Assembly (NCBI GenBank): GCA_963989385.1
Contig: OZ022506.1
Span: 6,737,415-6,801,414 of the forward strand
Direction: 5' to 3'
DNA: 64,000 nt
Source: Ctena decussata
Lineage: Eukaryota; Mollusca; Bivalvia; Lucinida; Lucinidae
Under the pieces are notes generated by a model. It was not told where the DNA came from. It did not search any database and saw only the letters and a program-made list of their open reading frames with translations. Each line of letters opens with the position of its first letter. Within the stretch, counting starts at the first letter, position 1. A program made the position numbers and the translations under genes. Positions 1 through 11,279 of this stretch are shown here, piece after piece.

Positions 1-1
1 T

Positions 2-790
2 GAATTAGAAAAACAGAAGGCTGAAAAGTTAGCGCGTGCGCGAGATCCCTAATTACCGTATTTTGATGAAAGTAAGGACAAAATTGATAGTTACTTATCA
101 AGGTTTGAGAAATACGCGACGGCGAATAAATGGGATAAAAACGTTTGGGCTGCATATTTAAGCGCATTACTTAAAGGTCGCATGCTTGATGTCTATGATA
201 GATTGTCTGTAGATGATGCAGCGGATTATGACAAGTTGAAAGATGCGTTGTTAAAGAATTTCGATACGACTGATCGCGGATTTAGGAAGAAATTTCGCTA
301 CTATAGGCCTGAAAAGTCCGAAACGTTTATTCAGTTTAGTAGTAGACTTAGGTCGTATCTTAATAAATGGTTGAAAATGGCGAAAGTAGACCAATTTTAC
401 GAAGCTGTTTGCGATGTTTTCGCTAGAGATCAGTTTTTAGAATCCTGTAGTAAAGAACTATGTGTTCATTTGAAACCGAAAACATTCACGAATATAGGTG
501 AGATGGCTAGGGAAGCAGATTTATTTGCAGAAGCACGTGGCGGTGTCTACGCTTGTGTTAATATGGGGCAGCGTGATAGTAAGGGCGTAACACAGGGTAG
601 GTCTGATAATAAGCCGAGTGCGAAGCCAGAGATAAAATGTAGTATTTGTGGTAAGGGACATTTAACATATAAATGTTTTAAGAATCCCGATAGGAAGCAA
701 GCATATAGTGCGGAGGAAGGTGCAAGTGCAAGCGGATATAGCGGAAATAAGGGGAGTAGTTATGCACCGAAAGATGAGACACAAAGATAA
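2..790 (+). pseudogene. Retrotransposon gag, partial and broken
   Basis: An open frame runs from base 2 with one in-frame stop (TAA at 50-52), then continues to 789. The later part could start at ATG 182 and gives 202 residues. The first half is alpha-helical and capsid-like. A zinc knuckle CSICGKGHLTYKC lies near 640-680, spaced CX2CX3HX4C, one residue shorter than the usual CX2CX4HX4C. The C-terminus is Gly/Ser/Lys-rich. In the family this protein packages the element RNA. The true start lies upstream of the window. Confidence 0.75.
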
Positions 791-808
791 CAGAGTAAGA
801 GCGATACT

Positions 809-1592
809 GTGCAGACGAAGGGTAGTAATTCAGATCGTGGCCGTGGTCGGGGTTATTCCCGCGGACGTGGTCGGGGTGGCGGACATCAAATGAGCTTTTG
901 TAAAACTACAATGAATAGGTCTCATGAAATTGAAGGTCTCTATAAGAGTAAGAAAGAAAGTCCATTAATCGATGATAACATGTATAGGGAAGGTGTCTGT
1001 TACTTTTTAAGGTCGCGATTATCAACAGCGCAGGGTACGGTTAATGGTAAGACTGTTGTAGTTTTAAGGGACACAGGTTGTACTGGATGTGTGGTTCGTA
1101 GTAACTTGGTTTCTAATGATCAGTTACTTGGTAGAGAATCTGATGTAACTTTGATTGATGAATCTACCCAAAGTAATGGTTGACATAGATTTCACAGGAA
1201 AAACTGAGGCATTGTACATGGAAGATACATTGTATGACCTGGTTATTGGAAATATTGACGAGTCAAAACTTCCCGATATGTCCCATTTTGCAATGGCGGC
1301 GGTGACTAGGTCACAAGCTAAGCAAGGTGAAGAGGTCTATAGGAAACTTAAAGCTCCTGATCAAATTATTGCTAGTGATAAGGAGGCGTTGAAGCAGGCC
1401 CAAGTTGTTGACCCTAAATTGAATGGCATAAGGCAAAGAGTGGAATATGGGAATGTGACTATTAGTCGTGGATTGAACCGGGGTGAAACTAAGTTTATCC
1501 GAAAGAAAGATTTATTGTATAGGCAGTTTACTAAGGGAAACAAGGTCACTTTGCAACTTATTATCCCTGAAGGTTTTCGTGAAAGGTGTTAA
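809..1592 (+). pseudogene. Retroviral-type aspartic protease and linker, frameshifted
   Basis: An Arg/Gly-rich stretch (830-890, RGRGRGYSRGRGRGGG) leads into a protease with the catalytic motif DTG in RDTGCTGCVV near 1066-1095. The frame shifts near 1160-1180. The second frame then carries LYDLVIGNI, matching the C-terminal part of the protease fold, then a TRSQAK linker and the beginning of the integrase N-terminal region. A single active-site Asp per chain implies a homodimeric enzyme. The frameshift would prevent a complete product. Confidence 0.75.
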
Positions 1593-2823
1593 GATTGGCG
1601 CACCAAACCTTGATGTCAGGACATTTGGGCATAAAGAAAACGATGGATAGAGTGTTAACTGAGTTCTTTTGGCCTGGAGTTTGTGGTGATGTGGCAAGGT
1701 TTTGTAAATCTTGTGACATATGTCAAAGGACTATTCAAAAAGGTCGTGTCACTAAGGTACCGTTGGGAAAGTTGCCACAGACTGTCACACCATTTAAACG
1801 AGTCGCGGTTGATATAATAGGACCGATAGAACCTCGTTCTGACAGGAAATCCCGCTATATTTTAACAATGATAGACTATGCGACGAGATATCCCGAGGCG
1901 GTAGCGTTACCCGGCATTGAGACGGAACGCCTAGCCGAAGCGTTAGTTGAGATGTTCAGTAGATTAGGAATATACCGAGTAAAATGCTAATCGAGCACGA
2001 TAGTAAGATCACGATTGACGTCATGAGAGAGGTTAGTAGGTTGTTGTCGCTTCAAGATCTGACAACTATTCCTTATCAATATACTGGTAAAGGACCCGTG
2101 GAGAAATTCCATGATACATTGAAACAGATATTACGTGAAATGTGCGTAGAACGTCCGAATGACTGGGACAGGTATCTCCCAGCATTATTATTCGCAGTAA
2201 AGGAAGTTCCGCAAGAGTCGTTAGGTTTTTCCCCGTTTGAATTGCTGTATGGACATAATGTTAGGGGTCCTATGCAAATATTAAAGGAATTGTGGTCTGT
2301 AGAGGAAACTGACCAACGTGCGTTATTGACGTATCAGTACGTTATTGATTTAAAAGAACGTTTAGAGGGAAGGTGTAAGTTAGCACAGGATATTGTCCGG
2401 AAAATGGACGTAAAGCAGAATGCTTATTATGATAAACGCGCGAGATCGCGTAAGTTTGACGTCGGAGACAAAGTACTTTTGCTACTCCCGAATGAGTGCA
2501 ATAAATTGTTACTTCAATGGAACGGGCCATATGAAGTTGTCGAAGAAGTCAATGTAATGAACTACAAGATAAACGTCAAGGGCGTCGTGAATACTTATCC
2601 TGCTAACATGATTAAGCAGTACGTTCAGCGTCAAAAGAACGTGTCGTATGCAGTTGTTAATGCACGTGACAATGTTGGATCAGAGGATCACAGTGATCCG
2701 AATGTCCAAAGAGTTAACATTTGTACGTCAGAGGACGTATCCCAATTTGACTTCATACGTGAAAACGTAAAGCCCGACGACGGAAAGCAAACATGGAAGA
2801 ACACGGTGGCGATAGTAGGTTAG
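1592..2823 (+). pseudogene. Integrase (zinc finger, DDE core, GPY/F module), broken
   Basis: The order is typical of a Ty3/Gypsy integrase. First comes an HHCC finger (HQTLMSGHLGIKK ... CKSCDICQRT, about 1600-1730). The catalytic core follows with its first Asp in VDIIGP near 1810 and the presumed Glu in VEKFH near 2100. The C-terminal GPY/F module reads WNGPYEVV near 2520-2545. A frameshift near 1980-1985 separates the two halves, and the segment where the second catalytic Asp belongs (1984-2020) no longer shows the D-x-G pattern, so the enzyme is inactive by inspection. It ends without joining an RT domain. Confidence 0.8.
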
Positions 2824-3020
2824 AGGCAGAGGCAACGGATCCTGTGGGATCTGTCGTGCGAAGTAGGTGTAATGTCAAGGACAGCGTTAATTTTACGTCT
2901 GATACACTTAAAGGTGGCGATTTCCTCCTAGTGTTCGATCAGACTTACCCATACTTCCCCATTCCATTCGAGGCACGACAGGTACGACACAGAGAATTGA
3001 TTGACTTTGGGATAAGGTAA
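2793..3020 (+). other. Unrecognised 75-codon ORF after the integrase
   Basis: A short frame overlaps the end of the integrase frame and stops at 3018-3020. It reads as acidic, then aromatic (QTYPYFPIPFEARQVRHREL). It shows no RT motif and I do not recognise it. It may be the remains of the polyprotein after the deletion or a chance frame. Confidence 0.25.
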
Positions 3021-3342
3021 ATCCGTGGCCAAGATAATTTGGGGCCGGACTACCTTAGTAGATAGTTTGGCCACGTTATGCATCGCACCGTTGTTGTGTA
3101 TATAGCTAGTTTTCCAGTCTTGACATAGCCTACGATTCGATCGCATTTCGTACTATTTCAGAAAAGAAACATTGTTATGTTTTTTTCTCCCTAAGGGGAA
3201 CCTATGTTACGAAATGAATCCGATCGTCGACCATGTCGTCGATATGATTTTAATCCTTTCAATCAGTAGGGCTACAGTTTTTAGGGCAACTGTGGTAATA
3301 AACATTTACGGAAATCGTGGCTACGTTATGCATGGGTTGTTT

Positions 3343-3470
3343 GTGAATACCTCTCGTGGACAGCGTATTGCATGATTTTAAGGTGAATACCTGCACGAGT
3401 CTTTTAATTGTGGACAGCGTATTGCATGATTTTAAGGTGAATACCTGCACGAGTCTCTTGATTTAAATGT
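3343..3470. repeat. Short tandem repeat, three units of 40-54 bp
   Basis: GTGAATACCT begins units at 3343, 3383 and 3437. Each contains GGACAGCGTATTGCATGATT or part of it. The first unit lacks 14 bases present in the second. Confidence 0.75.
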
Positions 3471-3681
3471 GAGACGCATACTGTTTATACGCGTATCTTC
3501 TATTGAAAAGTTAGACGTGGCTGTTTAATTCTAATACGAAGCATGTTAAATTATTGTCGTGTGCCCAGATTCTGTGTTAAGACCTGAAGGGTAAGATTTT
3601 ATTATATTATATTTATTTAGAATAGTTCGGCTAAGAATGAAAAATGTGACTTCTGATTGATATGGTATGATTGCCTGTGTT

Positions 3682-3798
3682 GACTGATTTTGTTGATAGT
3701 GATCATGCTGCGCATATGTCGACTGATTTTGTTGGTAGTGATCATACTGCGCATGTGTCGACAGATTTTGTAGATAATGACCATGCTGCGCATGGTAT
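3682..3798. repeat. 39-bp tandem repeat, three copies
   Basis: Units start at 3682, 3721 and 3760 (GACTGATTTTGTTGATAGTG and variants). The period is exactly 39, a multiple of three, so a minus-strand frame shows a 13-residue repeat. I regard that frame as a by-product. Confidence 0.85.
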
Positions 3799-3860
3799 TT
3801 GTATATTAAGAAGTTTTGTAAATTACGGAAATAGTTTATATCACTGATGTTGGTGCAATG

Positions 3861-4150
3861 GTGTGCGTCTATTTGACGTCCAGTGACGTCAGTTGCATTC
3901 ATGTTATTCATGTGACGTCAGTTGCATTTATGGTATAGCGACGTCAGCACTTTTTATATTAGTTTCACTGGTGTGCGTCTATTTGACGTCCAGTGACGTC
4001 AATTGCATTCATGTTATTCAGTGACGTCAGTTGCATTCATGTTATTGCGACGTCAGCGCTGTTTATAGTTTCACGTATACCTGGCCTATAGAAGTAGATT
4101 GATTTGTAATGGAACTAATTTACATACTCGCGACGTCAAGTGACGTCATA
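3861..4150. promoter_or_regulatory. 110-bp direct repeat with a cluster of TGACGTCA octamers
   Basis: The segment from GTGTGCGTCTATTTGACGTC at 3861 is repeated at 3971. Perfect palindromic TGACGTCA octamers occur at 3884, 3913, 3994, 4022 and 4141, with near matches (CGACGTCA, TGACGTCC) between them. TGACGTCA is the CREB/ATF consensus site. It lies downstream of the retrotransposon remains and could be part of its untranslated or LTR region. Regulatory function is inference. Confidence 0.5.
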
Positions 4151-5160
4151 GTATGCACCGCATTAAGGGTTTTTTCCATACATTATAATGGTAACATTTG
4201 GTCATCATGCGTTTGATTTGCCTTCACTAGACGGCGTCATATGGTATAACATCATTGCTGTCATGATGTCAGATCAAACGTTATGATCCCACATGTGTTA
4301 TAAACGCTTATTCAGTTATTATATTCTATGGCAAATGGTATTACGCTTAGTTTAAAGAAATGAATTAATACATATGCGAGTTAGATTTTGGTCAATCAAT
4401 TTAATGTAAATAGGTCATTGTTTAGATTCATTCATGTTTTATGTGGGATATGTCATGGTAATACCTGTTGGCGTCAGTATACTTCTCGACAATGTTTGGC
4501 GTCAGATCCTTCGACGCACATGCGTGGTAGGATCTACGTTTCTTCATTGGCGGAAGTGGTAAGCACAGTTTTGGATTTACATCGTGATCGCGAGTTGTGT
4601 CTAGTGACACGGCTGGTGTGTGCACGTTATGCTCGGCATTCGCCGAGGGCGTTGTATGGTATTTCCAAGACAGGCCCAAGTCTTACGTATTGTTATTATG
4701 TAGTTACAATGTATTAAGTGTAAGTTCGTTATTTTTAGGCACATCAAGTCCGGCAGTCAGCTGTTAGGGCATAGAGCCACGTCTCACCTGGAGATCCTAT
4801 ACCCATCTCCAGGTTAATACCAACCCGGGTAGAGGCAGTTACAACGCCGCTTGTGCATGTTTCCTAAGCAGAGGCGGGAAGCACAAAATGTAGGCGAAGC
4901 CCATGTTATTACTGCGAAGGTGAAAGTGGGACAGTGTTCGTCCACTAAAGTGTCTTATTATATATAGACTCGTCCCTGGTACGATCCAGGGAGCGACCAG
5001 TATATTAGCGTGCACGTATTAATATAAGTTGGTGTTCCTCATGATATATGGACTGGCCCATGACATGATCCAGGGAACGACAAATTGAAGTCAACCAACA
5101 TAAGGCCTTGTTTTTTTTGTATGAGCTCAAACTAACGTTTTGGTCTTTGTATTTTCCTTT
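4151..5160. other. Non-coding tail of the element region with two short hairpins
   Basis: No convincing gene. A 10-bp perfect stem pairs 4786-4795 with 4805-4814 (ACCTGGAGAT/ATCTCCAGGT). A second pairs CCCTGG and CCAGGG near 4975-4992. A purine-rich run before 4930 followed by TGTTCG could be a polypurine tract and LTR start, but without a second LTR this cannot be verified. Confidence 0.35.
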
Positions 5161-5278
5161 AGTTCATGGCGCTGAGCCGAGTACGGTGTTGACGTCAGAC
5201 GGTAATCTATTTGCGTATTGTACGCAAATCGATTGCAGATTTGAAACAAACACCTTACTTGGGCCAGCGACATGAACT
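5161..5278. repeat. Imperfect 57-nt inverted repeat (hairpin)
   Basis: Left arm 5161-5217 and right arm 5221-5278 are complementary with a few mismatches around a 3-nt turn (TTGCGTA-ttg-TACGCAA). The outer ends pair GTTCATGGCGCTG with CAGCGACATGAAC. It could be a small foldback MITE. Confidence 0.7.
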
Positions 5279-5399
5279 GATATGTGTTGTATATTATTGT
5301 AATTGTGAAGGTGTAAATTGTATTGTTGTATATAGAATTTACATTATATATAAACTTCAAAAAATTCTAACGTTGTTAGAGTTTCCTTGTTAGCGTAAT

Positions 5400-6262
5400 A
5401 CACTGGTCGATAACCCGTTAACCGGAAGTCACCCTCCGCCGTCCTGGCGACGCATAAGGCTCTACACCCGTGTCGACCGTGTGTAAAACCTTCTGCGTAA
5501 CACTTTTTTCTTTTCTACAGGTTTACCTGCATAATGCAATTTGGATTCCAGTTATCTTCGCCATATTCTGATGCAAAATATTTGATTTGCTTTCATGGGA
5601 TGATGCAACTTGTCAGACTTTATCTATTTTATGAGATAAAAGTATCAAAAATCAAAATCTATTTTTTTTGAATTTTGATTATATGAATTCCTCAAATGAC
5701 GTCCTAAGAGTTCTATTTTTAGTTAATTAAAATCTAAATTTTTTATAACTTTATAACCTATGGAAATTTTCCTTGCAGATTTCGCCATTCTTTTAGATAA
5801 AGCAATAGTGATATCAAAGCATGTTGAAAAATTGTACAGTAGTCCTATTTTATATGGAACTTAACTTGGTCAAAGAATCAAAGGGTTCAGATAGTATTGG
5901 TCAAATGACCTAACCAGTGGATTTTTCAGAAACTATTCAAGTCTTAGATATAATATTTTATATATATGGTTAACTAAATGAGCAAAAGAGGATATTATGT
6001 TTCTAAAGGTCAAGGTCATTCTTTGACATTTGATTCTGTCGCCTGCCAACATTTTCAAACAGCTTCTTCTCTGAAGTCATGAGGCCGTTTGAAGCCATAT
6101 TTCCAATGTAGCTTCACTCGGTCAGGGAACCAAAGTTTGTTCAGATGGTAATGGTCACATGACTAGGATGGCCCCCATGCCCGTCTATGGTAAAAACCCT
6201 TCAAAATCTTTTTCTCTAAACCCAAAGACCCAATCAGCATTTGGGACTAAGGCCCATCATAG
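5400..6262. other. Intergenic AT-rich DNA
   Basis: No supportable gene. A pyrimidine tract ending in CTACAG at 5515-5520 resembles a splice acceptor but no reading frame follows it. Scattered AAGGTCA and TGACCTTGACC motifs lead into the direct repeat that follows. Confidence 0.4.
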
Positions 6263-6655
6263 TTTGTACATATCATGATCATGCATTGACCTTGACCTTA
6301 TTTATGGCAAGGATTATTTTTGTATGTAATGCTTTTATATGGGAAAATGCTTTAACAGTTGATTTCAAGGAAACTATTTAAACCTAGATATAATAACTGG
6401 AAATATGGTTCACTAAATGAATAAATGAAGACATAACGTCTTTTAAGGTCAAGGTCAATTTTGTACATATCATGATCGTGCATTGACCTTGACCTAATTT
6501 ATGGCAAGGTTAATTTTTGTATGTAAGGCTTTTATATGGGAAAATGCTTTAACAGTTGATTTCAAGGAAACTATTTAAACCTAGATATAATAACTGGAAA
6601 TATGGTTAACTAAATGCATAAATGAAGACATAACGTCTTTAAAGGTCAAGGTCAA
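6263..6655. repeat. 197-bp direct repeat, two copies
   Basis: GTACATATCATGATC starts at 6266 and again at 6463. Each copy runs from TTGACCTTGACC through a conserved AT-rich body to AAGGTCAAGGTCA. The copies differ by only a few substitutions. Confidence 0.85.
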
Positions 6656-6700
6656 TTTTTAAAACTTTGCTCAAAGTCACCAGATTTTGAAATTAATATA

Positions 6701-7618
6701 CTGAACAAAAAAAGAAACGTTACATGCACATTCAATGCACATTGTCTTTGAACTGAATTAAGACTTTGCCAATTTTATTTTATACAAAAATGCCAAAAAG
6801 TATCAGTAGTTTAGAAAATGAATATCACAACATAAGCTGCGAGATTACTCTCTCCAGATCAGTTTGATTCAATGAGGGGTCAGAATTTGAAATTGCTATT
6901 TTAAGGTGTCTTTTGAAGACCCGCGTTTCACTCAAGTTGTCAGCCCATGTGAGCAAGTTACTTCTGAGACGTTTATCAGGCATTAGTTGTTGCGAAAACG
7001 GTCCCATCGCCGCTTCCAAAGGGTTGATCAGTGAAGCACAAGGCTTGGAACATCGCTTTTCATGACACTTGACTCTGACTTTCATGCTATGCACTGAAAC
7101 TCCCATAGACAATGCAAGGTGGTATACCACGGACAATTAACCAGTTTGATCAAACTTTTTCATCATGAACCATTGTCTGGAGAAGCTGGAATAAGATCCA
7201 TGAATTAAACTTCAAAATTTGATTAAAACGTACTGGTAAATCGGAGTAAATGATTTGCTATACTTTTAATTGCAAGGGAGACAATTTCAAAGACACATTA
7301 TCTTTAACATCTTATTTCTTTGAGCTGCTGGTTAGGTGTCATACGGTTCATAGGGTTTCTTATTGGCGGTTACAAGGAAAATCCGAAAGTGCAAAAATTT
7401 AAGCGCTGGCGCATGCGCATCGAGCGACTCACATTCTCAATTGTATTTTCAGTCAAAGTGGAATAATTCTGTAACAATTTATGCAAATCGCAAACCGATT
7501 AGTTCATAAAGGTGTCTGATGTCTGACGCGTAGGAAAATAACGTAGCATTATTCGAAAATAGTGTTGTGTAGCTTAAAATTCATTAATTATCTATGTAAC
7601 GTTTCTTTTTTTGTTCAG
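6701..7618. mobile_element. 918-bp DNA transposon or MITE with 25-bp perfect TIRs
   Basis: CTGAACAAAAAAAGAAACGT followed by TACAT opens the element. The exact reverse complement closes it at 7594-7618. TATA flanks both ends and, being self-complementary, may be target duplication or part of the TIR. The interior has no recognisable transposase. A minus-strand frame at 6825-7136 (104 codons, no ATG start, stop just upstream) is not recognised. Confidence 0.75.
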
Positions 7619-7622
7619 TATA

Positions 7623-8329
7623 TATGCTCTCCTTAAAAGCTACTGTTTTCAATTTCTTTAACAAATGAGCGAAACGACCTATTGTGCCTATTGGCAGAAG
7701 ATGTCAGGTGAGCTACAGGACCATTGGTCTTCTGGTTTATAACAATTTGAATATATATCTCCATTGAATACAGAATATTTCCTACTAAATTTATCGTCTT
7801 TTCTACTTGGTGGTCATTCGCCATGTATTTGTCTTTTTCTTACGTGACACAGTATTTCAAGTTTATCTGAACTTTTAAAATTGCGAGTTAAAATATGCTT
7901 ATTTTCCGCTTGGAAGTTTGGTTTATATATGGCTCCATCAGAACTGCATCAAGGTTCTACATATGGAGTTGGATCAAACACTGAATATTTATCATATCAA
8001 TCTTTATGTGTCTTCAAGGGCTCTAATCTTATGTACAGATGTATGTGTATACAAATTAGAAAATAGGTACAACAGAATGATTTTCGAAAAAAATAAAATA
8101 AACAACGACAAAAACAAACAAACAAACACAAAAAACTCCTAAAGGTTTACTGTGAAATTAAACATCTTGAAGTTATGGCAATATAATAGTTTCTTTCTTG
8201 TTTCCATCCTTTCGCTGTGCTGTTTAAAATGTTGAAGATATGCAAATGAAAATACATATTTCTATGCTTTCCTATCAAGTAGCTACACAAGCAGCAGAGC
8301 AGCTCACTCACCAAAGCCGTCTACATTAT
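7623..8329. other. Intergenic AT-rich DNA
   Basis: I see no gene. A short A-rich stretch (CAAACAAACAAACA, about 8113-8126) is the only simple repeat. Confidence 0.4.
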
Positions 8330-11279
8330 GTCCTATGTCAATTCGCAACTATCTTTTTGTTTGTCTGTTTTTTTTTCAAACTAGTAGTCTTTTATGTCTT
8401 ATTACATACCTGCATACAGGGAATTTTTTTAGATGATTCAAAAACTTTCTTCTAGTTGTTTCTTATTTCAAAGCAAATGTTTACTTTACAACTCATTACT
8501 TCTGCAATATATGGTCAAAAGCAGGTCAGTAACCCTGTTATAAGTGCTAATTAAAGAAGTTCTGAATACAATTTAAACTTATCTCAAATTTGTTTCTTAA
8601 AACTGTTATCTATAATTTGATAGTGTTTTTCTTTGGAATTACATTCAAAACCCGAAACTGCCAAAATATCTGGATTCATGTTGGGTGTCGACTGTACAAC
8701 CATGTTCAACCGCGTCCCTTATTTTTAAGATACGTACTAATGCATGAGTATGATTTTAGTATTTTGACCGGTCTACTTCAGAAAAGTAAAAAGAAGGCAA
8801 TGATCAGGAATTAAGACAATCTTATCCCACATTCCGCTCTTAAAACCAATAGGGAAATAAGCACACACAGAGATTGACACAAGTTTACGAAAAACATGCA
8901 TAGTTAACAAAATGAGCGGCTCTTTCCCAAACAGATGCTCATGCAGCTACCCCAATAACAGCATCAACATCTATTTTTACTTATTTTATATTTTTATCTT
9001 AAAACAAAACAAAACAGAAGGCAGATTGGGCAGCACTACAGGCGACCAAACCACCAGAAATCATAGACAAGCAGACACAGCACAATATAATATCAAGGAA
9101 CCGCAACAGAAGTACCGCCTTGGAACTGTGAGCAAAAGATTACTGGGGGCGTAAACATGTTTTACTGGATTCACTTCTGCAGTGGTTTGAAACATTAAAC
9201 TAGCTGTTTGGTCCGCATGAAGGTTTTCTGACTCATCAAGGAATCATCACCCGAAACAAACAAATCACGGATAGGCCTACGTTGAATCAGAGATGAGGAC
9301 TATGTCCTATGTCAATTCGCAACTATCTTTTTGTTTGTCTGTTTTTTTTTTTTTTTTTGTTTTTTTCAAACTAGTAGTCTGTTATGTCTTATAATATACC
9401 TGCATACAGGGACTTTTTTAGATGACTCAAAAACTTTTCTTCTAGTTGTTTCTTATTTCGAAGCGAATGTTTACTTTACAACTCATTACGTTTGCAATTA
9501 ATGGTCAAGAGCAGGTCAGTTACCCTGTTATAAGTGCTTATTCAAGAAGTTCTGAATACAATTTAAACTTTTCTCAAATTTGTTTCTTAAAACTGTTATC
9601 TTCAATTTGTTGGTGTTTTTCTTTGGAATTACATACAAAACCCGAAACTGCCAAAATATCTGGATTCATGTTGGGCGTCGACTGTAGAACCATGTTCAAC
9701 CGCGTCCCTTATTTTTAAGCTACGTACTAATGCATGAGTATGATTTTAGTATTTTGACCGGTCTACTTAAGAAAAGTTAAAATTATAGGCAATGATTAGG
9801 AATTAAGACAATCTAATCCCATATTACGCTCTTGAAACCAATAGGGAAATAAGCACACACAGAAATTGACGCAAATTTACGCAAAATATGCATAGTAAAC
9901 CGAATGAGCGGGTCTTTCCCGAACAGATGCTCATTCAGCTACCCCAATAACAGCATCAACATCTATTTTTACTTATTTTATATTTTTATCTTAAAACAAA
10001 ACAAAACTGAAGGCAGATTGGGCAGCACTACAGGCGACCAAACCGCCAGAAATCATAAACAAGCGGACACATCACAATATAGTTTTAAGAAACCGCAACA
10101 GAAGTACCGCCTTGGAACTGTCAGCAAAAGAATACTGGGGGCGTAAACATGTTTCACTGGATTCACTTCTGCAGTGGTTTGAAACATTAAACTAGCTGTT
10201 TGGTCCGCATGAAGGTTTTCTAACTCATCAATGAATCATCACCGGAAACAAACAAATCACGGATAGGCCTACGATGAATCAGAGATGAGGACTATATCCT
10301 ATGTCAATTCGCAACTATATTTTTGTTTGTCTGTTTTGTTTTGTTATTTTCAAACTAGTAGTCTGTTATGTCTTATAACAAACCTGCATACTGGGAATTT
10401 TTTTAGATCATTCAAAAACTTTTCTTCAAGTTGTTTCTTATTTCGAAGCGAATGTTTACTTTACAACTCATTACTTTTGAAATATATGGTCAAAAGCAGG
10501 TCAGTAACCCTGTTATAAGTGCTTATTAAAGACGTTCTGAATACAATTTAAACTTATCTCAAATTTGTTTTTTAAAACTGTTATCTTTAATTTGATAGTG
10601 TTTTTCTTTGGAATTACATACAAAACCCAAAACTGCCAAAATATCTGGATTCATGTTGGCGTGGACTTTACAACCATGTTCAACCGCGTCCCTTATTTTT
10701 AAGCTACGTACTAATGCATGAGTATGATTTTTTTTGTATTTTGACCTGTCTTCTTAAGAAAAGTAAAAAAAATAGGCAATGATCAGGAACTAAGACAATC
10801 TAATCCCAATTTCCGCTCTTGAAACCAATAGGGAAATGAGCACACACAGAGATTGACACAAGTTTACGAAAAACATGCATAGTTAACAAAATGAGCGGCT
10901 CTTTCCCAAACAGATGCTCATTCAGCTACCCCAATAACAGCATCAACATCTATTTTTACTTATTTTATATTTTTATCTTAAAACAAAACAAAACAGAAGG
11001 CAGATTGGGCAGCACTACAGGCGACCAAACCACCAGAAATCATAGACAAGCGGACACATCACAATATAATATCAAGGAACCGCAACAGAAGTACCGCCTT
11101 AGAACTGTCAGTAAAAGATTACTGGGGGCGTAAACATGTTTTACTGGATTCACTCCTGCAGTGGTTGAAAGATTTAACTAGCTGTTTGGTCCGCATGAAG
11201 GTTTTCTAACTCATCAAGGAATCATCACCGGAAACAAACAAATCACGGATAGGCCTACGATGAATCAGAGATAAGGACT
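8330..11279 (+). repeat. Tandem array, three copies of a ~990-bp unit with an exon-like block
   Basis: Units start near 8330, 9300 and 10290 (ATGTCAATTCGCAACTATNT) and end GAATCAGAGAT(G/A)AGGACT. Each contains an ~80-codon frame starting MSGSFPNRC at 8912, 9904 and 10891. Within it a block resembling an exon (9018-9150, 10009-10142, 10997-11129) is preceded by a CAG acceptor in copies 1 and 3 (mutated to CTG in copy 2) and followed by GTAAAC in all three. The block has recurring residues QAD, Q.KYRL. Copies differ by scattered substitutions and small indels. Product unknown. Confidence 0.85.

Larger units (their letters stand above)
1..3020 (+). mobile_element. Decayed Ty3/Gypsy LTR retrotransposon with gag-protease-integrase order and no RT
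   Basis: The window opens inside a gag gene, followed by an aspartic protease and then directly by an integrase. In most Ty3/Gypsy elements reverse transcriptase and RNase H sit between protease and integrase. In Gmr1-like elements integrase comes first and RT follows it. Here nothing resembling RT appears after the integrase, so the copy fits a Gmr1-like element that lost its RT half. Frameshifts near 1165, 1590 and 1985 and a stop at 50-52 show it is dead. The 5' LTR lies outside the window, and I could not fix a 3' LTR. Confidence 0.8.

Noticed and set aside
3546..3911. Minus-strand 121-codon frame with a 13-residue repeat
   Set aside because: The repeat follows from the 39-bp tandem period, and no family is recognisable.
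4388..4717. 109-codon plus-strand ORF
   Set aside because: No recognisable motif. It lies in non-coding element sequence and is overlapped by an equally long antisense frame.
5515..5560. Exon after the CTACAG acceptor-like tract
   Set aside because: No open frame with coding character follows.
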